Shown here in pieces: positions 1-7,686 of a stretch of DNA of 10,900 bases (positions are counted from its first letter, which is position 1; each line of letters starts with the position of its first letter). The notes beneath the pieces are model-generated. The model was not told where the DNA came from, did not search any database, and worked only from the letters and a program-made list of their open reading frames with translations. The position numbers and the translations under genes are program-made. This DNA is from Rhodothermia bacterium (GTDB taxonomy: Bacteria > Bacteroidota > Rhodothermia > Rhodothermales > JABDKH01): positions 1 to 10,900 of the forward strand of contig JAHHLP010000108.1 of the NCBI GenBank assembly GCA_018679295.1, read 5' to 3'.

Positions 1-522
1 GGCTATCAACAAATACACGAGTCGGACATTTCCTATCAGCAGCAGCCCAATCCTTCGTTGCGGATACTTGGTCGCTACTGTGGAGACAACACCAAGAACC
101 GAAGCCGATGCCCCATAGACCACATACTGGCCCGGCGACACTACGTCGAACAGGACCGAAAGTAGACCACCGCCGATTCCCGCCAGCAGGTAGATCGCAA
201 GATGCCGGTCCGCACCATGGGTCTGCTCAAACTCGCGTCCAATCCAGACGAGCCACAACATGTTGAAGCCGATGTGGATCAGCCCGGTCAGACCCGAATC
301 GAGGTGCAGGAAATTGTACGTAATGAACTGCCATGGCTTGAGCAAGACGCCCGGCCATGAGGAGTGAAGCGCGAGTTGCTCCCGCACGAAACCATTTGTG
401 GCATCGATGTGCATCAGCAGGAGCTGCCAAACGAGGTAGGCAACCACGTTAATGGTCAGCAGCATGCGGAGTGCGCGCGGCTGAGCCGAATACCATATGC
501 GAAATCGTGTGATGACGTCCAT
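1..522 (-). CDS. Rhomboid family intramembrane serine protease, partial (C-terminus beyond window)
   Basis: Reading the minus strand from an ATG at 522-520 gives an uninterrupted frame of 174 codons to the window edge, so the C-terminal part is missing. The visible protein starts MDVITRFRIWY and has hydrophobic segments at about residues 20-36, 78-93 and 108-125. It carries two rhomboid signatures: the oxyanion-side HIGFN (His83, Asn87) and the active-site GASASVLG with the predicted nucleophile Ser139. The catalytic His of the last core helix would lie outside the window. Rhomboids cleave transmembrane proteins within or near the membrane; the substrate cannot be read from sequence. The gene follows another rhomboid on the same strand with a 76-bp gap, so the two are probably co-transcribed. 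The start is the ATG that gives a usual short cytoplasmic N-terminus; an in-frame GTG at 558 is an alternative. No clear ribosome binding site was seen. Confidence 0.9.
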   Translation of the reverse strand, partial: MDVITRFRIWYSAQPRALRMLLTINVVAYLVWQLLLMHIDATNGFVREQLALHSSWPGVLLKPWQFITYNFLHLDSGLTGLIHIGFNMLWLVWIGREFEQTHGADRHLAIYLLAGIGGGLLSVLFDVVSPGQYVVYGASASVLGVVSTVATKYPQRRIGLLLIGNVRLVYLLIA

Positions 523-598
523 TATCTGACGATTCGACGCATTGTTCGCAGATTCCACGCTTCGGTACACATATACACGAGGACTGCGGTTTGGTTTT

Positions 599-1297
599 CT
601 ACCAGTACATCCTGCGTTCCGGCTTGAGAGGTAGCTTGCCCCTCCAAAACTGGATCAACAGAAAACCGAATATCATGCCGCCCAGGTGCGCAAAATGCGC
701 CACATCCGACTGACTCCCTGACAGCCCTGCATACAGTGTAAAGAGCCCGTAACCGATGACCAGCCACTTCGCCTTGACCGGAAAGAGGAAGTAGATGTAG
801 ATCGGCTCGTTGGGATACATCATTCCGAAGGCGAGCAGAATTCCGAAAACGCCGCCGGACGCTCCCACGGTAGGTATCGGCTGTCCGAGCATTACCAGAA
901 TCTGTATCAAGCCCGCGCCGATCACACAGGTAAAGTAGAATATGGCAAATCGCCTAGACCCCCATTCGTTCTCGACCCGGAGCCCGAACATCCACAGGGC
1001 GAACATATTGAAGAAGAGGTGACCGAGGCCGCCATGCAGGAAGCCGTAGGTCACCAGTTGCCACGGCCAGAAGCCAGGAATCTCGAACTGGCCCGGGCCG
1101 AAAATAGTGTAGCCCACGTCCGGCGCTCCTGGAGGATACAGGGCCATCGCGTTCAGCACTTCTGCAAGTGGGTTGTTTTGAGTCGCCACCGCCGCCATCT
1201 GCGCCAGATACACCAACCCATTCAGGATCAGGAGATTCTTGATGACTGGCGGGAATACCGTGAACTGCGTGGGCGCCCGGTAAGAATTCTGATACAT
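599..1297 (-). CDS. Rhomboid family intramembrane serine protease
   Basis: A complete 232-residue rhomboid protease of six-helix core size, predicted to sit in the inner membrane and cut membrane-spanning substrates. Signatures are in the expected order: HLFFN (His93, Asn97) in the second core helix, GASGGVFG with the predicted nucleophile Ser147, and HFAHLGG near residue 201, where His204 aligns with the catalytic His of E. coli GlpG (AHIAGL). Hydrophobic segments lie at about 21-37, 77-102, 117-137, 143-161, 167-190 and 199-217. Residues 40-75 form a loop between the first two helices. The tail is basic and short (KPERRMYW). The start is an ATG directly after a TTAACTTTT stretch, without a strong Shine-Dalgarno sequence. 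The gene is divergent from the lpxH-like gene and precedes a second rhomboid on the same strand. All catalytic residues are present, so it should be active; its substrate is unknown. Confidence 0.96.
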   Translation of the reverse strand: MYQNSYRAPTQFTVFPPVIKNLLILNGLVYLAQMAAVATQNNPLAEVLNAMALYPPGAPDVGYTIFGPGQFEIPGFWPWQLVTYGFLHGGLGHLFFNMFALWMFGLRVENEWGSRRFAIFYFTCVIGAGLIQILVMLGQPIPTVGASGGVFGILLAFGMMYPNEPIYIYFLFPVKAKWLVIGYGLFTLYAGLSGSQSDVAHFAHLGGMIFGFLLIQFWRGKLPLKPERRMYW

Positions 1298-1424
1298 TAA
1301 CTTTTGCTATGAATGGCAGCTTGAGGCGTGCATACGCGCGACCGATGCAATATGTTGTCTTCAGCGTCTGGCCAAGTTTGAGCGTCGCAGCAGCCCCTTT
1401 CCGTTTCACAAAATCTCCTCGCCT
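1298..1424. other. Divergent intergenic region between rhomboid and lpxH-like genes
   Basis: These 127 bp separate two divergently read genes and should hold both promoters. On the minus strand a weak sigma-70-like pair can be drawn: TTGGCC (1375-1370) and TATTGC (1352-1347) with a 17-bp spacer, about 50 bp before the rhomboid ATG. It matches the consensus poorly. On the plus strand AACTTTTG (1299-1306) resembles the Bacteroidota TAnnTTTG -7 box with one mismatch but lacks a TTG at the right distance. No operator, riboswitch or RNA gene was recognised. Confidence 0.3.
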
Positions 1425-2306
1425 GTGTATCTCCTGGTGTCCGACATGCATTTTGGGAAGGGTACACGAGACCAGGACCGTGTCAAGGAAGACGATCTGC
1501 TGCATTTGATTGAAAGGCATCGGGAAGACCTGGAAGGTCTCTTCCTTCTTGGTGACGTTTTCGATCAATTCATCGAGTACCACCACCTTGTGCCGAAGGG
1601 GTATTTCCGCTTTCTCGCGTCGCTGTTTGATCTGACTGAGTCGGGCGTACCGGTGATCTACGTAGTCGGCAATCACGACCCGTGGCACCTCGACTATTTC
1701 GAGGAGGAGCTCGGCGTTTTGATCGTGCGAGAAACACACGAGATATCGATCGGCGGCTGTCGCGTAGCGTTGTCACACGGGGATTCTGTGGGACGCAGCC
1801 GAGTCGCCCGTATCATTCACGGCGCCACGAGACACCCGCTTTCAATGGCACTTTACAGAACCCTGCTGCCTGCCGATTTCGCCTATAGGTTCACCCGCTT
1901 CGTTAAGAACAGACTTGAATCCAGCGATTCCCCCGAACCTGCCGTGATTGACCGACTGCGGTCGGCCGCGCAGAAAATGTTGTCAGACGGCCGAGATCTC
2001 ATCGTGCTTGCACATAGTCATCATGCTGAGTTGATCGAGTGGCCTCAAGGACTCTATGCCAACACGGGAAGCTGGCATCATGATCGAAGCGTGGTCTCCC
2101 TGCAAGCAGTTTCGCAGCAGCCGGGCGAGAAAGGTCAGATCGTCGCGATAGGCAGTCCCAGCGGTGAACACGGCCTCGTTCGTCAGGGCCGCTGGAACGG
2201 CAACGACGTTGTTTGGTATTCAGAAGCTAGATTCGGATCACAACGCACCCCTGAAACCCAGCCGGAAGGCAATACGGAAGTCCGCCAAACGTTTGGTCTA
2301 GCCTAG
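1425..2306 (+). CDS. lpxH: UDP-2,3-diacylglucosamine diphosphatase (LpxH-like metallophosphoesterase)
   Basis: A 293-residue calcineurin-like phosphoesterase. The full metal-binding set is present: SDMHFG (Asp7, His9), GDVFD (Asp44), GNHD (Asn83, His84), SHGD (His118) and HSH (His197, His199), followed by NTGSW at 213-217. LpxH removes UMP from UDP-2,3-diacylglucosamine to give lipid X, the fourth step of lipid A synthesis, at the cytoplasmic face of the inner membrane. The VGNHDPWHLDYFEEELGV segment resembles the Bacteroidota version I remember; E. coli LpxH has GNRD there. Residues 225-293 extend past the usual end of the fold. The start is GTG, just before the first core strand (YLLVSD); no ATG or GTG lies in frame in the ~100 bp upstream, and no ribosome binding site is obvious. 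The penicillin-binding protein gene follows after 39 bp, suggesting an envelope operon. A less specific metallophosphoesterase is the main alternative. Confidence 0.82.
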   Translation: MYLLVSDMHFGKGTRDQDRVKEDDLLHLIERHREDLEGLFLLGDVFDQFIEYHHLVPKGYFRFLASLFDLTESGVPVIYVVGNHDPWHLDYFEEELGVLIVRETHEISIGGCRVALSHGDSVGRSRVARIIHGATRHPLSMALYRTLLPADFAYRFTRFVKNRLESSDSPEPAVIDRLRSAAQKMLSDGRDLIVLAHSHHAELIEWPQGLYANTGSWHHDRSVVSLQAVSQQPGEKGQIVAIGSPSGEHGLVRQGRWNGNDVVWYSEARFGSQRTPETQPEGNTEVRQTFGLA

Positions 2307-2345
2307 GCTCGCCTTTTATCCGGCCGAGGCTGCTCCGCATCTGAA

Positions 2346-4739
2346 ATGGACCAATACCAGCACACCGACAAAGAGCTTCGCGAGTACTTCGGCAATCCCG
2401 ATGTGCGGCGCTCCAATGGTCAGCCACCCTCCGGTGGAGAAAACAGTCTCCAGGAGCGCCTTCGAGACTATCGTGACCGGGTACGCGACTACGTCAGCAG
2501 TCGAACCCAAGGTGCCAGGCAGGCGCAGGCAGTCTATGCACTTGGGGCAATCATCTTCTTGCTCATTGCCGGTACCCTGGCGGTGGGTCTCTACCTGCTT
2601 ACTTTGGCAGACGACCTCCCATCGCTCCAACAGCTGGAGAACCCCGACTTCCAGCTGGCGACGGTCGCCTACACAGCCGACGGCGAGGAACTGCAGCGCT
2701 ACGCTCGTCAGAATCGGTCCTGGGTGAGTTTTGAAGACATCTCCCCGAACACGGTCAACGCCCTCGTCGCGACCGAGGACCACAGGTTCTTCTCCCACTG
2801 GGGCATCGATCTGTTCCGCACCATGGCTATCCCGTACCACGTACTTCGTGGGGATCCTCAGGGTGGCTCCACGCTATCGCAGCAACTTGCCAGGAACCTG
2901 TACAACGAGGAGATCGGGAAAAAGGTAACGGTTCCGCGCAAGCTGAAGGAGATGGTTACCGCGGTACAACTTGAGCGCCGCTATACCAAGCGTGAGATCA
3001 TCGAGATGTACCTGAACACTGTCGAGTTCGGCAACAACGCTTTTGGCATCGATGCGGCTGCGAGAACCTTTTTTGGCAAGTCCCCGGCTGACCTCGACGT
3101 GCTTGAAGGTGCAACGCTGGTAGGCATGCTCCAGGCAATCACACGCTACAACCCCGTTCGCAACCCCGAGAACGCCCGGCGGCGCCGGAACACTGTTCTC
3201 GGACAGATGGAGAAGCACGGGGTCATTTCCGCGGAATTCCTCGCCGCTAACCGAGACAAACCGGTAGACACCAGCTACAGATCCTCCGAGATCACCGAGG
3301 GCTTGGCTCCTTACTTCGCTGAGTACGTCCGCAATTGGACCGCTGAATGGGGCAAGCAAAACGGGTTCGACGTCTACTCGGACGGCCTTCTTACGTACAC
3401 GACGCTCGACTCCCGGATGCAGGAGATTGACCAGAATGCGGTGTACGCGTACATGGACAAGCTTCAGGCGGTCGTCGACTACGAATGGAGCCGAGCCTCT
3501 GGCTACGAATTAAGCACAAGTCTCGAGCCCTACCAGACCAAGACCGGCTACGAGCCCTTCGAGTACTTCTGGAACTCGAAGAAGAGCACCGTGGATGCCT
3601 TCATCCGGGAGTCCGAGCCGTTTCGCTTGCTTCGCAACGACGGCAAGTCCACGGCCGAGGCATTGGCCGAGCTACGCGCTAACGAGTCCTTCATGGATTC
3701 ACTTCGGACCGTCAAGACGAGACTGGAAGCAGGCCTGGTGGCCATGGACCCACGCACGGGCCATGTGAAGGCATGGGTGGGCGGCCGGGACCTGGCCCAG
3801 GACTGGTTCGACCATGTAGCACTGGCAAAGAGGCAGCCAGGCTCAACGTTCAAGCCATTTGTGTACACAGCCGCCATTGACAACGGCTACTCGCCGTTGC
3901 ACGAACTCAAGGATTCAACATTCTATCACGTGGACGCGCTCGGCAACGAGTGGCAGCCGGGTAATTCGGGAAGCGACAGCCTTGGATCCGGCGAACTGCT
4001 CACGCTCCGCGAAGGCCTCGCTCGCTCAAAGAATACGGTCACGGGCCGCCTGGTCATGCTCGTTTCCCCGAGAGAGGTAGCGTTCTACGCGAGACGCATG
4101 GGTATTCAGAGTCGGCTCGAGGAGGTGCCCTCGATTGCGCTCGGCGCCTCCGACGTAACGCTGCTCGAACTGGTCGCAGCCTACAGCACACTGGCCAGCG
4201 GCGGCGAGTATAACGAGCCCGTGGTGGTTACGAGCATCCATGACCGGTTCGGAAACGTCATCTATGAGAACGAGCCGAAGCCGCGAATGGCAATCTCGCA
4301 GGAGACGGCATATACCGTCCTCGACATGATGCGCGACGTTATTCGCTATGGCACCGGCGTCCGAATCCGCAATCAGTTTGGCCTTTACGAGTTCGACCTC
4401 GCCGGAAAAACGGGCACGACGCAAAACAACGCGGACGGTTGGTTCATGGCCATGCACCCGGAGCTTGTCATCGGGGCCTGGGTCGGGTTCAATGATCGGC
4501 GGGTGACATTCCGTTCAGACTGGTGGGGCCAGGGAGCGCACAACGCGCTGTTTCTCGTTGGGGAGTTCCTGAGAGAGGCCCTCGAGGGTGAAGAGCCGGT
4601 GCTCAGCAACGCTCGATTCCCGTCGCTGGGAGATCTCGGAATCTCCATAGGCGCCACGGGGGCGCTCGACGAAGGGGACAACGAAGACGGTATCGATGAC
4701 AAGCAGAATCGACGCGAGCGTGGCCGCGTTGGCTGGTAG
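2346..4739 (+). CDS. Class A penicillin-binding protein (peptidoglycan glycosyltransferase/transpeptidase, PBP1A type)
   Basis: A 797-residue bifunctional peptidoglycan synthase: it polymerises lipid II and cross-links the stem peptides in the periplasm. The N-terminus has a polar cytoplasmic stretch (1-60) and one membrane anchor (about 63-86). The GT51 domain follows, with EDHRFFSHWGID (catalytic Glu144), GGSTLSQQLARN (173-184) and the ERRYTKREIIEMYLN region (210-224). A linker of roughly 100 residues (about 355-460) leads to the transpeptidase domain, which has all three motifs: STFK (nucleophile Ser500, Lys503), SKN (561-563) and KTGT (688-691). The AWVGG and KRQPGSTFKPF segments are like Bacteroidota homologues. 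The C-terminal 30 residues are charged and look disordered. The ATG start lies 39 bp after the lpxH-like stop, with no clear ribosome binding site. All active-site residues are intact. A hairpin follows the stop codon. Confidence 0.96.
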   Translation: MDQYQHTDKELREYFGNPDVRRSNGQPPSGGENSLQERLRDYRDRVRDYVSSRTQGARQAQAVYALGAIIFLLIAGTLAVGLYLLTLADDLPSLQQLENPDFQLATVAYTADGEELQRYARQNRSWVSFEDISPNTVNALVATEDHRFFSHWGIDLFRTMAIPYHVLRGDPQGGSTLSQQLARNLYNEEIGKKVTVPRKLKEMVTAVQLERRYTKREIIEMYLNTVEFGNNAFGIDAAARTFFGKSPADLDVLEGATLVGMLQAITRYNPVRNPENARRRRNTVLGQMEKHGVISAEFLAANRDKPVDTSYRSSEITEGLAPYFAEYVRNWTAEWGKQNGFDVYSDGLLTYTTLDSRMQEIDQNAVYAYMDKLQAVVDYEWSRASGYELSTSLEPYQTKTGYEPFEYFWNSKKSTVDAFIRESEPFRLLRNDGKSTAEALAELRANESFMDSLRTVKTRLEAGLVAMDPRTGHVKAWVGGRDLAQDWFDHVALAKRQPGSTFKPFVYTAAIDNGYSPLHELKDSTFYHVDALGNEWQPGNSGSDSLGSGELLTLREGLARSKNTVTGRLVMLVSPREVAFYARRMGIQSRLEEVPSIALGASDVTLLELVAAYSTLASGGEYNEPVVVTSIHDRFGNVIYENEPKPRMAISQETAYTVLDMMRDVIRYGTGVRIRNQFGLYEFDLAGKTGTTQNNADGWFMAMHPELVIGAWVGFNDRRVTFRSDWWGQGAHNALFLVGEFLREALEGEEPVLSNARFPSLGDLGISIGATGALDEGDNEDGIDDKQNRRERGRVGW

Positions 4740-4769
4740 GATTATCGTCGTCCGCGGCGGCCTATAATC
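4740..4769. terminator. Possible transcription-ending hairpin between convergent genes
   Basis: Directly after the penicillin-binding protein stop, GATTAT (4740-4745) pairs with ATAATC (4764-4769). Inside it, GTCG (4747-4750) pairs with CGGC (4758-4761), including one G-T pair, around a loop containing CCGCGG. The site sits in the 79-bp gap between two convergent genes, where a terminator is expected and could serve both strands. There is no following T-tract on either strand, so intrinsic termination is uncertain. Confidence 0.35.
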
Positions 4770-4818
4770 GTCACTTTGCCGGGTCACCCAGCATCGTTCG
4801 TGTGGGCAAGGGCAGGCC

Positions 4819-5673
4819 TCATACGGCTGTACCGTGCCAGGTGCGCATTTGAGCAAACTGCTCCTGCGACAAGGCGGACCTTGCCTGTTCCGCAGACTTG
4901 AAGAGCGCAAACACAGCGGACCCCGAACCTGAGAGACAGACGTACGAGGCCTCGCTGCTCGCAAACGCCCGGAATACCTCATCCAGTTCCTCGTGACGCG
5001 AACGGAGAGGAGCCTCAAAATCATTCGTGAGCTCCTCGCACCAGCGAGCCATGTCTCTGGTGCAAACCACTTCCGTGAGATCTGGCCTTGACGTAGATCG
5101 CGGTCTGACAGCTGCATATGCCTCCCGTGTGGACACATGGAGCCGAGGCACGACGACGGCTATAGAGGACGTCAACTCGAAAGGAGTCCCCGAGCATCTC
5201 AGTTGCACCAACTCGGTCCCCCGGCCCGTCGCCAAAGCCGGCAATCCCCGGATAAAGAAGGGAACGTCCGAACCGATTTCGGCCGCGATATCTATCAACT
5301 CCTCGTCGGAACAGTCCAGACCCCAGGAGTTCCGAAGCACGGTGAGAACTGTTGCCGCGTCGCTCGATCCGCTGCCAAGACCCGCCCCGTAGGGGACGCG
5401 CTTGTCGAGATAGATGTCGACTCCGCGATCTACAGAAAAGCGTTGTCGGAGAAGCGATGCCGCACGTACGCAGGTATTCGACTGATCGGTGGGAAGGTCA
5501 GGGTCGGAGCACCCGAACACGATGTCGGAATCATCGCGTACCGCTAGTCGCAGCCGATCCGCCCAACCGATCCGCAGCATTACTGTCTCTATCTCGTGGA
5601 ATCCATCGTCGCGACGGCTCAGCACGTGAAGACCCAGGTTTATCTTTGCGTAGGCAGGGTGCTCCGGCATCAT
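4819..5673 (-). CDS. ispE: 4-diphosphocytidyl-2-C-methyl-D-erythritol kinase
   Basis: IspE phosphorylates the 2-hydroxyl of CDP-methylerythritol with ATP, the fourth step of the methylerythritol phosphate pathway to isopentenyl diphosphate, in the cytoplasm. The protein is a 284-residue GHMP kinase of normal length. Counted from the chosen start it has AYAKINLGLHV near the N-terminus (Lys10), the ATP-binding glycine-rich loop PYGAGLGSGSSDAAT (about 94-108), EIGSDVPFF with the catalytic Asp136, and the C-terminal LSGSGSAVFALF (about 247-258). The frame also allows a TTG at 5679, two codons earlier. I chose the ATG at 5673 (followed by a second ATG at 5670) because it leaves the usual short lead before AYAKIN. 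The gene is convergent with the penicillin-binding protein and divergent from the export gene, so it appears to be a single transcription unit. The isoprenoids it helps make include the undecaprenyl carrier used by its neighbours. Confidence 0.97.
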   Translation of the reverse strand: MMPEHPAYAKINLGLHVLSRRDDGFHEIETVMLRIGWADRLRLAVRDDSDIVFGCSDPDLPTDQSNTCVRAASLLRQRFSVDRGVDIYLDKRVPYGAGLGSGSSDAATVLTVLRNSWGLDCSDEELIDIAAEIGSDVPFFIRGLPALATGRGTELVQLRCSGTPFELTSSIAVVVPRLHVSTREAYAAVRPRSTSRPDLTEVVCTRDMARWCEELTNDFEAPLRSRHEELDEVFRAFASSEASYVCLSGSGSAVFALFKSAEQARSALSQEQFAQMRTWHGTAV

Positions 5674-5881
5674 TGGCAAGTCAGGGTGTGGAGGCGCACG
5701 TCTTTGCGAATCGCGGCAGGTGGTTGTAGTTTAAATGGTTCTAATCATGTAGGCTCTGCCCACGGCGCGTATCAAGATACCCGTTACCACTTCAACCCGG
5801 CGGACTGACCTCGTTCGCCTCGCTCAGAGCATACAACTTCACTTCATTCGCACAGTTCACGCCGACAAATGTTCGTGACCG
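5674..5881. other. Divergent intergenic region between ispE and polysaccharide export gene
   Basis: About 208 bp with no credible reading frame or RNA gene. It must contain the promoters for ispE (minus) and the export gene (plus). A short dyad, GTATC-AA-GATAC, lies at 5769-5780 and could be an operator half-pair, but arms of 5 bp are common by chance. The heptamer CACTTCA occurs at 5788 and 5840. No ribosome binding site of note precedes the export gene ATG at 5882. Confidence 0.5.
5704..5734 (+). promoter_or_regulatory. Weak candidate promoter for the export gene
   Basis: TTG (5704-5706) is followed after 20 bp by TAGTTTAA (5727-5734). This fits the spacing of the Bacteroidota housekeeping promoter (TTG, 19-21 bp, TAnnTTTG) but matches only four of the six fixed bases of the -7 box. 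It would leave an untranslated leader of roughly 140 bases before the ATG at 5882. It is a suggestion only, because the sigma factor preference of this organism is unknown. Confidence 0.2.
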
Positions 5882-7663
5882 ATGACTGAGATCGGAAGCG
5901 TCTCAAAAGGAGTACTCTGCATCGCGGTGGCGCTGCTGCTCGCAGGAGCGGCTGCGAACGATGCGATCGGACAAATCAGCGGCGCCTCGACGCGGTCGTC
6001 GGACCAAAACCCGATTGATCTGCTGCGTCAGCGAATGGCGCAATCCGCGAGCTCAGCGAGCAGCGTTCCGCAGGAGGGGGCCGTGGACCCGGCGACTTAT
6101 AGTGTCGGTCCCGGAGACGTATTTCAGATCAGTATCGGCGGCGTCCCGTCGATATCGATCCCGGTCACTGTGAGCGCCGACGGACATCTGGCGCTTCCCG
6201 ATGCGGGTGCCGTTCAAGTGGCAGGGCTCACGCTAGCCAATGCCCGGGACGACATACACGCCCGGTTGAAATTGGCATACCGCAACGTACCCGCCTCCGC
6301 TACGCTTCTGCAACCACGACAATTCTACGTTCACGTAGTCGGGGCGGTATCATCACCGGGCCGGTATCTCGTGATGCCGGTCGGCCGGGTCCTGGATGCG
6401 ATGTCTCTGGCGTTCGCCGATACGACGCGCCCTGCAACCACCAACCTCCGTTTTCAACCCTCCTTCCGCAACGTCTCCATCACGGGAATCGACGGCAGCA
6501 CTCGCACCGCCGATTTGATGCGCTATCTCATCACAGGCGAGACGCTCTACAACCCGTATCTCCGGGACGGCGACGTAATACGCGTCGGCGGCTACGATCC
6601 ATCCGACCGGTCGGTTTTTGTTAACGGAGATGTCCCGTTTGCCGGCACCTACGAGTATCGGAACGGAGATACGGTCGCGGACCTACTCGCTCTGGCTACA
6701 GGAAGTGTTGACGTAGATGATCGGTATCAGCTTGTCAGGATCACTCGCCGCAGCCCGGACGGAACCACCTCGGCAGTTCCCTCGGTAGCGAATGCCAGCG
6801 GTGATGATCTCGGGATGATTGATATACGGCCACTTGACCAACTGTACTTCGCACTCGGGCGCGAGCGTAACGGCGGTGTTGCCCTTGCGGAAGGCGCTGT
6901 CAGATATCCGGGAGCGTACCCGATCACGACAGGCGAGACCAGCCTGTCGGACCTGATCGACGCGGTCGGCGGCTTTCGCCAGAATGCCCTGTTGCGGGGA
7001 GCGTACGTCGAGCGACGTGCAGCCTTTTCTATGTCCGAGTTCCCCGTTCGATTTGTCGGGCTGCCTCTTGGACCGAACATGCCGCCGCTGTTCTTGCCCG
7101 ACACCTCCGCCGTCCTGCAGCGAATTCGGCTTGCACCGCTTGACTGGCGTGGCGCCAATTATGTGACGCGTGAGCTTCAATCGCAGCGACGCGTGGCAAT
7201 AAACCTGGCTGAAGCCTCTCAAGAGGATATGGCGCGCGTTCGTCTGTTCGAGGGAGACAGATTGGTCGTTCCGAAGGATGACGGGACGGTCTTCGTGTTC
7301 GGCCAAGTCAACCGCGCCGGATTCATCGCATTCGAACCGGGCAGACCGGTTTCGCATTACCTGGCTGCCGCGGGCGGAAGAGCCGACCTGGCCGCCGACG
7401 CCTTTCTCATCGAGGCGGGTACGGGTGCGTATCGACGGGGCGAGGACTCGTTGGTAGAACCAGGTGACATGATCTTCGTCGACAGCCGAGAATACCTCGC
7501 CGATTCCGCCGAGCTGAGCCGGCTCGCCGTGGAGGACAAACGTATCGAGATGGAGAACAAGCGCATCGAAGCGGATCAGAAGTTCAGGACTACGCAGATC
7601 ATCCTGCAGACTATCGGGTCGGTCGCTTCGATCATCGCTTTGATCATTGCCGCGCGAAAATAG
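5882..7663 (+). CDS. Polysaccharide export protein with multiple SLBB domains (OPX/Wza family)
   Basis: A 593-residue secreted protein of the outer-membrane polysaccharide export family, which forms the channel that carries capsule, exopolysaccharide or O-antigen chains out of the cell. A signal peptide covers about residues 1-30 (hydrophobic 10-25). Its only cysteine there, Cys13 in GVLCIA, has no lipobox, so it is probably not a lipoprotein. The poly-export domain starts at YSVGPGDVFQISI (73-85) and runs to about 147. Four SLBB-like repeats follow: about 148-235, 244-325, 333-378 onward, and 469-533, each opening with a V.G.V..PG.Y-like turn. A charged helix (541-568) and a hydrophobic helix (about 571-590) end the protein. 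Wza is about 380 residues, so this is a long variant with extra SLBB repeats. The glycosyltransferase gene follows after 23 bp, supporting a shared polysaccharide role. No copolymerase or tyrosine kinase partner lies in the window. Confidence 0.93.
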   Translation: MTEIGSVSKGVLCIAVALLLAGAAANDAIGQISGASTRSSDQNPIDLLRQRMAQSASSASSVPQEGAVDPATYSVGPGDVFQISIGGVPSISIPVTVSADGHLALPDAGAVQVAGLTLANARDDIHARLKLAYRNVPASATLLQPRQFYVHVVGAVSSPGRYLVMPVGRVLDAMSLAFADTTRPATTNLRFQPSFRNVSITGIDGSTRTADLMRYLITGETLYNPYLRDGDVIRVGGYDPSDRSVFVNGDVPFAGTYEYRNGDTVADLLALATGSVDVDDRYQLVRITRRSPDGTTSAVPSVANASGDDLGMIDIRPLDQLYFALGRERNGGVALAEGAVRYPGAYPITTGETSLSDLIDAVGGFRQNALLRGAYVERRAAFSMSEFPVRFVGLPLGPNMPPLFLPDTSAVLQRIRLAPLDWRGANYVTRELQSQRRVAINLAEASQEDMARVRLFEGDRLVVPKDDGTVFVFGQVNRAGFIAFEPGRPVSHYLAAAGGRADLAADAFLIEAGTGAYRRGEDSLVEPGDMIFVDSREYLADSAELSRLAVEDKRIEMENKRIEADQKFRTTQIILQTIGSVASIIALIIAARK

Positions 7664-7686
7664 ACAGATCGGGCAAGTCGCCTGCT

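Noticed and set aside
954..1739. A 261-codon minus-strand open frame overlapping the first rhomboid and antisense to the lpxH-like gene
   Set aside because: Its sequence shows no family motif, while both overlapped genes have complete catalytic signatures. It is a coding shadow.
2316..2840. A 174-codon minus-strand open frame antisense to the penicillin-binding protein start
   Set aside because: No motif supports it, and the plus-strand frame encodes the membrane anchor and the GT51 motif region.
5641..5648. TATCTTTG, an exact match to the Bacteroidota TAnnTTTG promoter box
   Set aside because: It lies within the ispE coding sequence (the codons for AKIN read backwards), has no TTG at the right distance, and is over 230 bp from the export gene start.
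5733..5762. A tRNA T-arm-like string (GGTTCTAATC) in the ispE/export intergenic region
   Set aside because: The loop lacks the purine expected in TTCRA, the stem has a mismatch, no matching acceptor strand lies upstream, and no CCA end follows.
5769..5780. Dyad GTATC-AA-GATAC as a regulator binding site
   Set aside because: Arms of only 5 bp, no second copy and no regulator gene nearby; kept only as a note in the intergenic entry.
6683..7357. A 224-codon minus-strand open frame antisense to the export gene
   Set aside because: It has no recognisable domain and lies wholly inside a well-supported SLBB protein; long antisense frames are common at this GC content.
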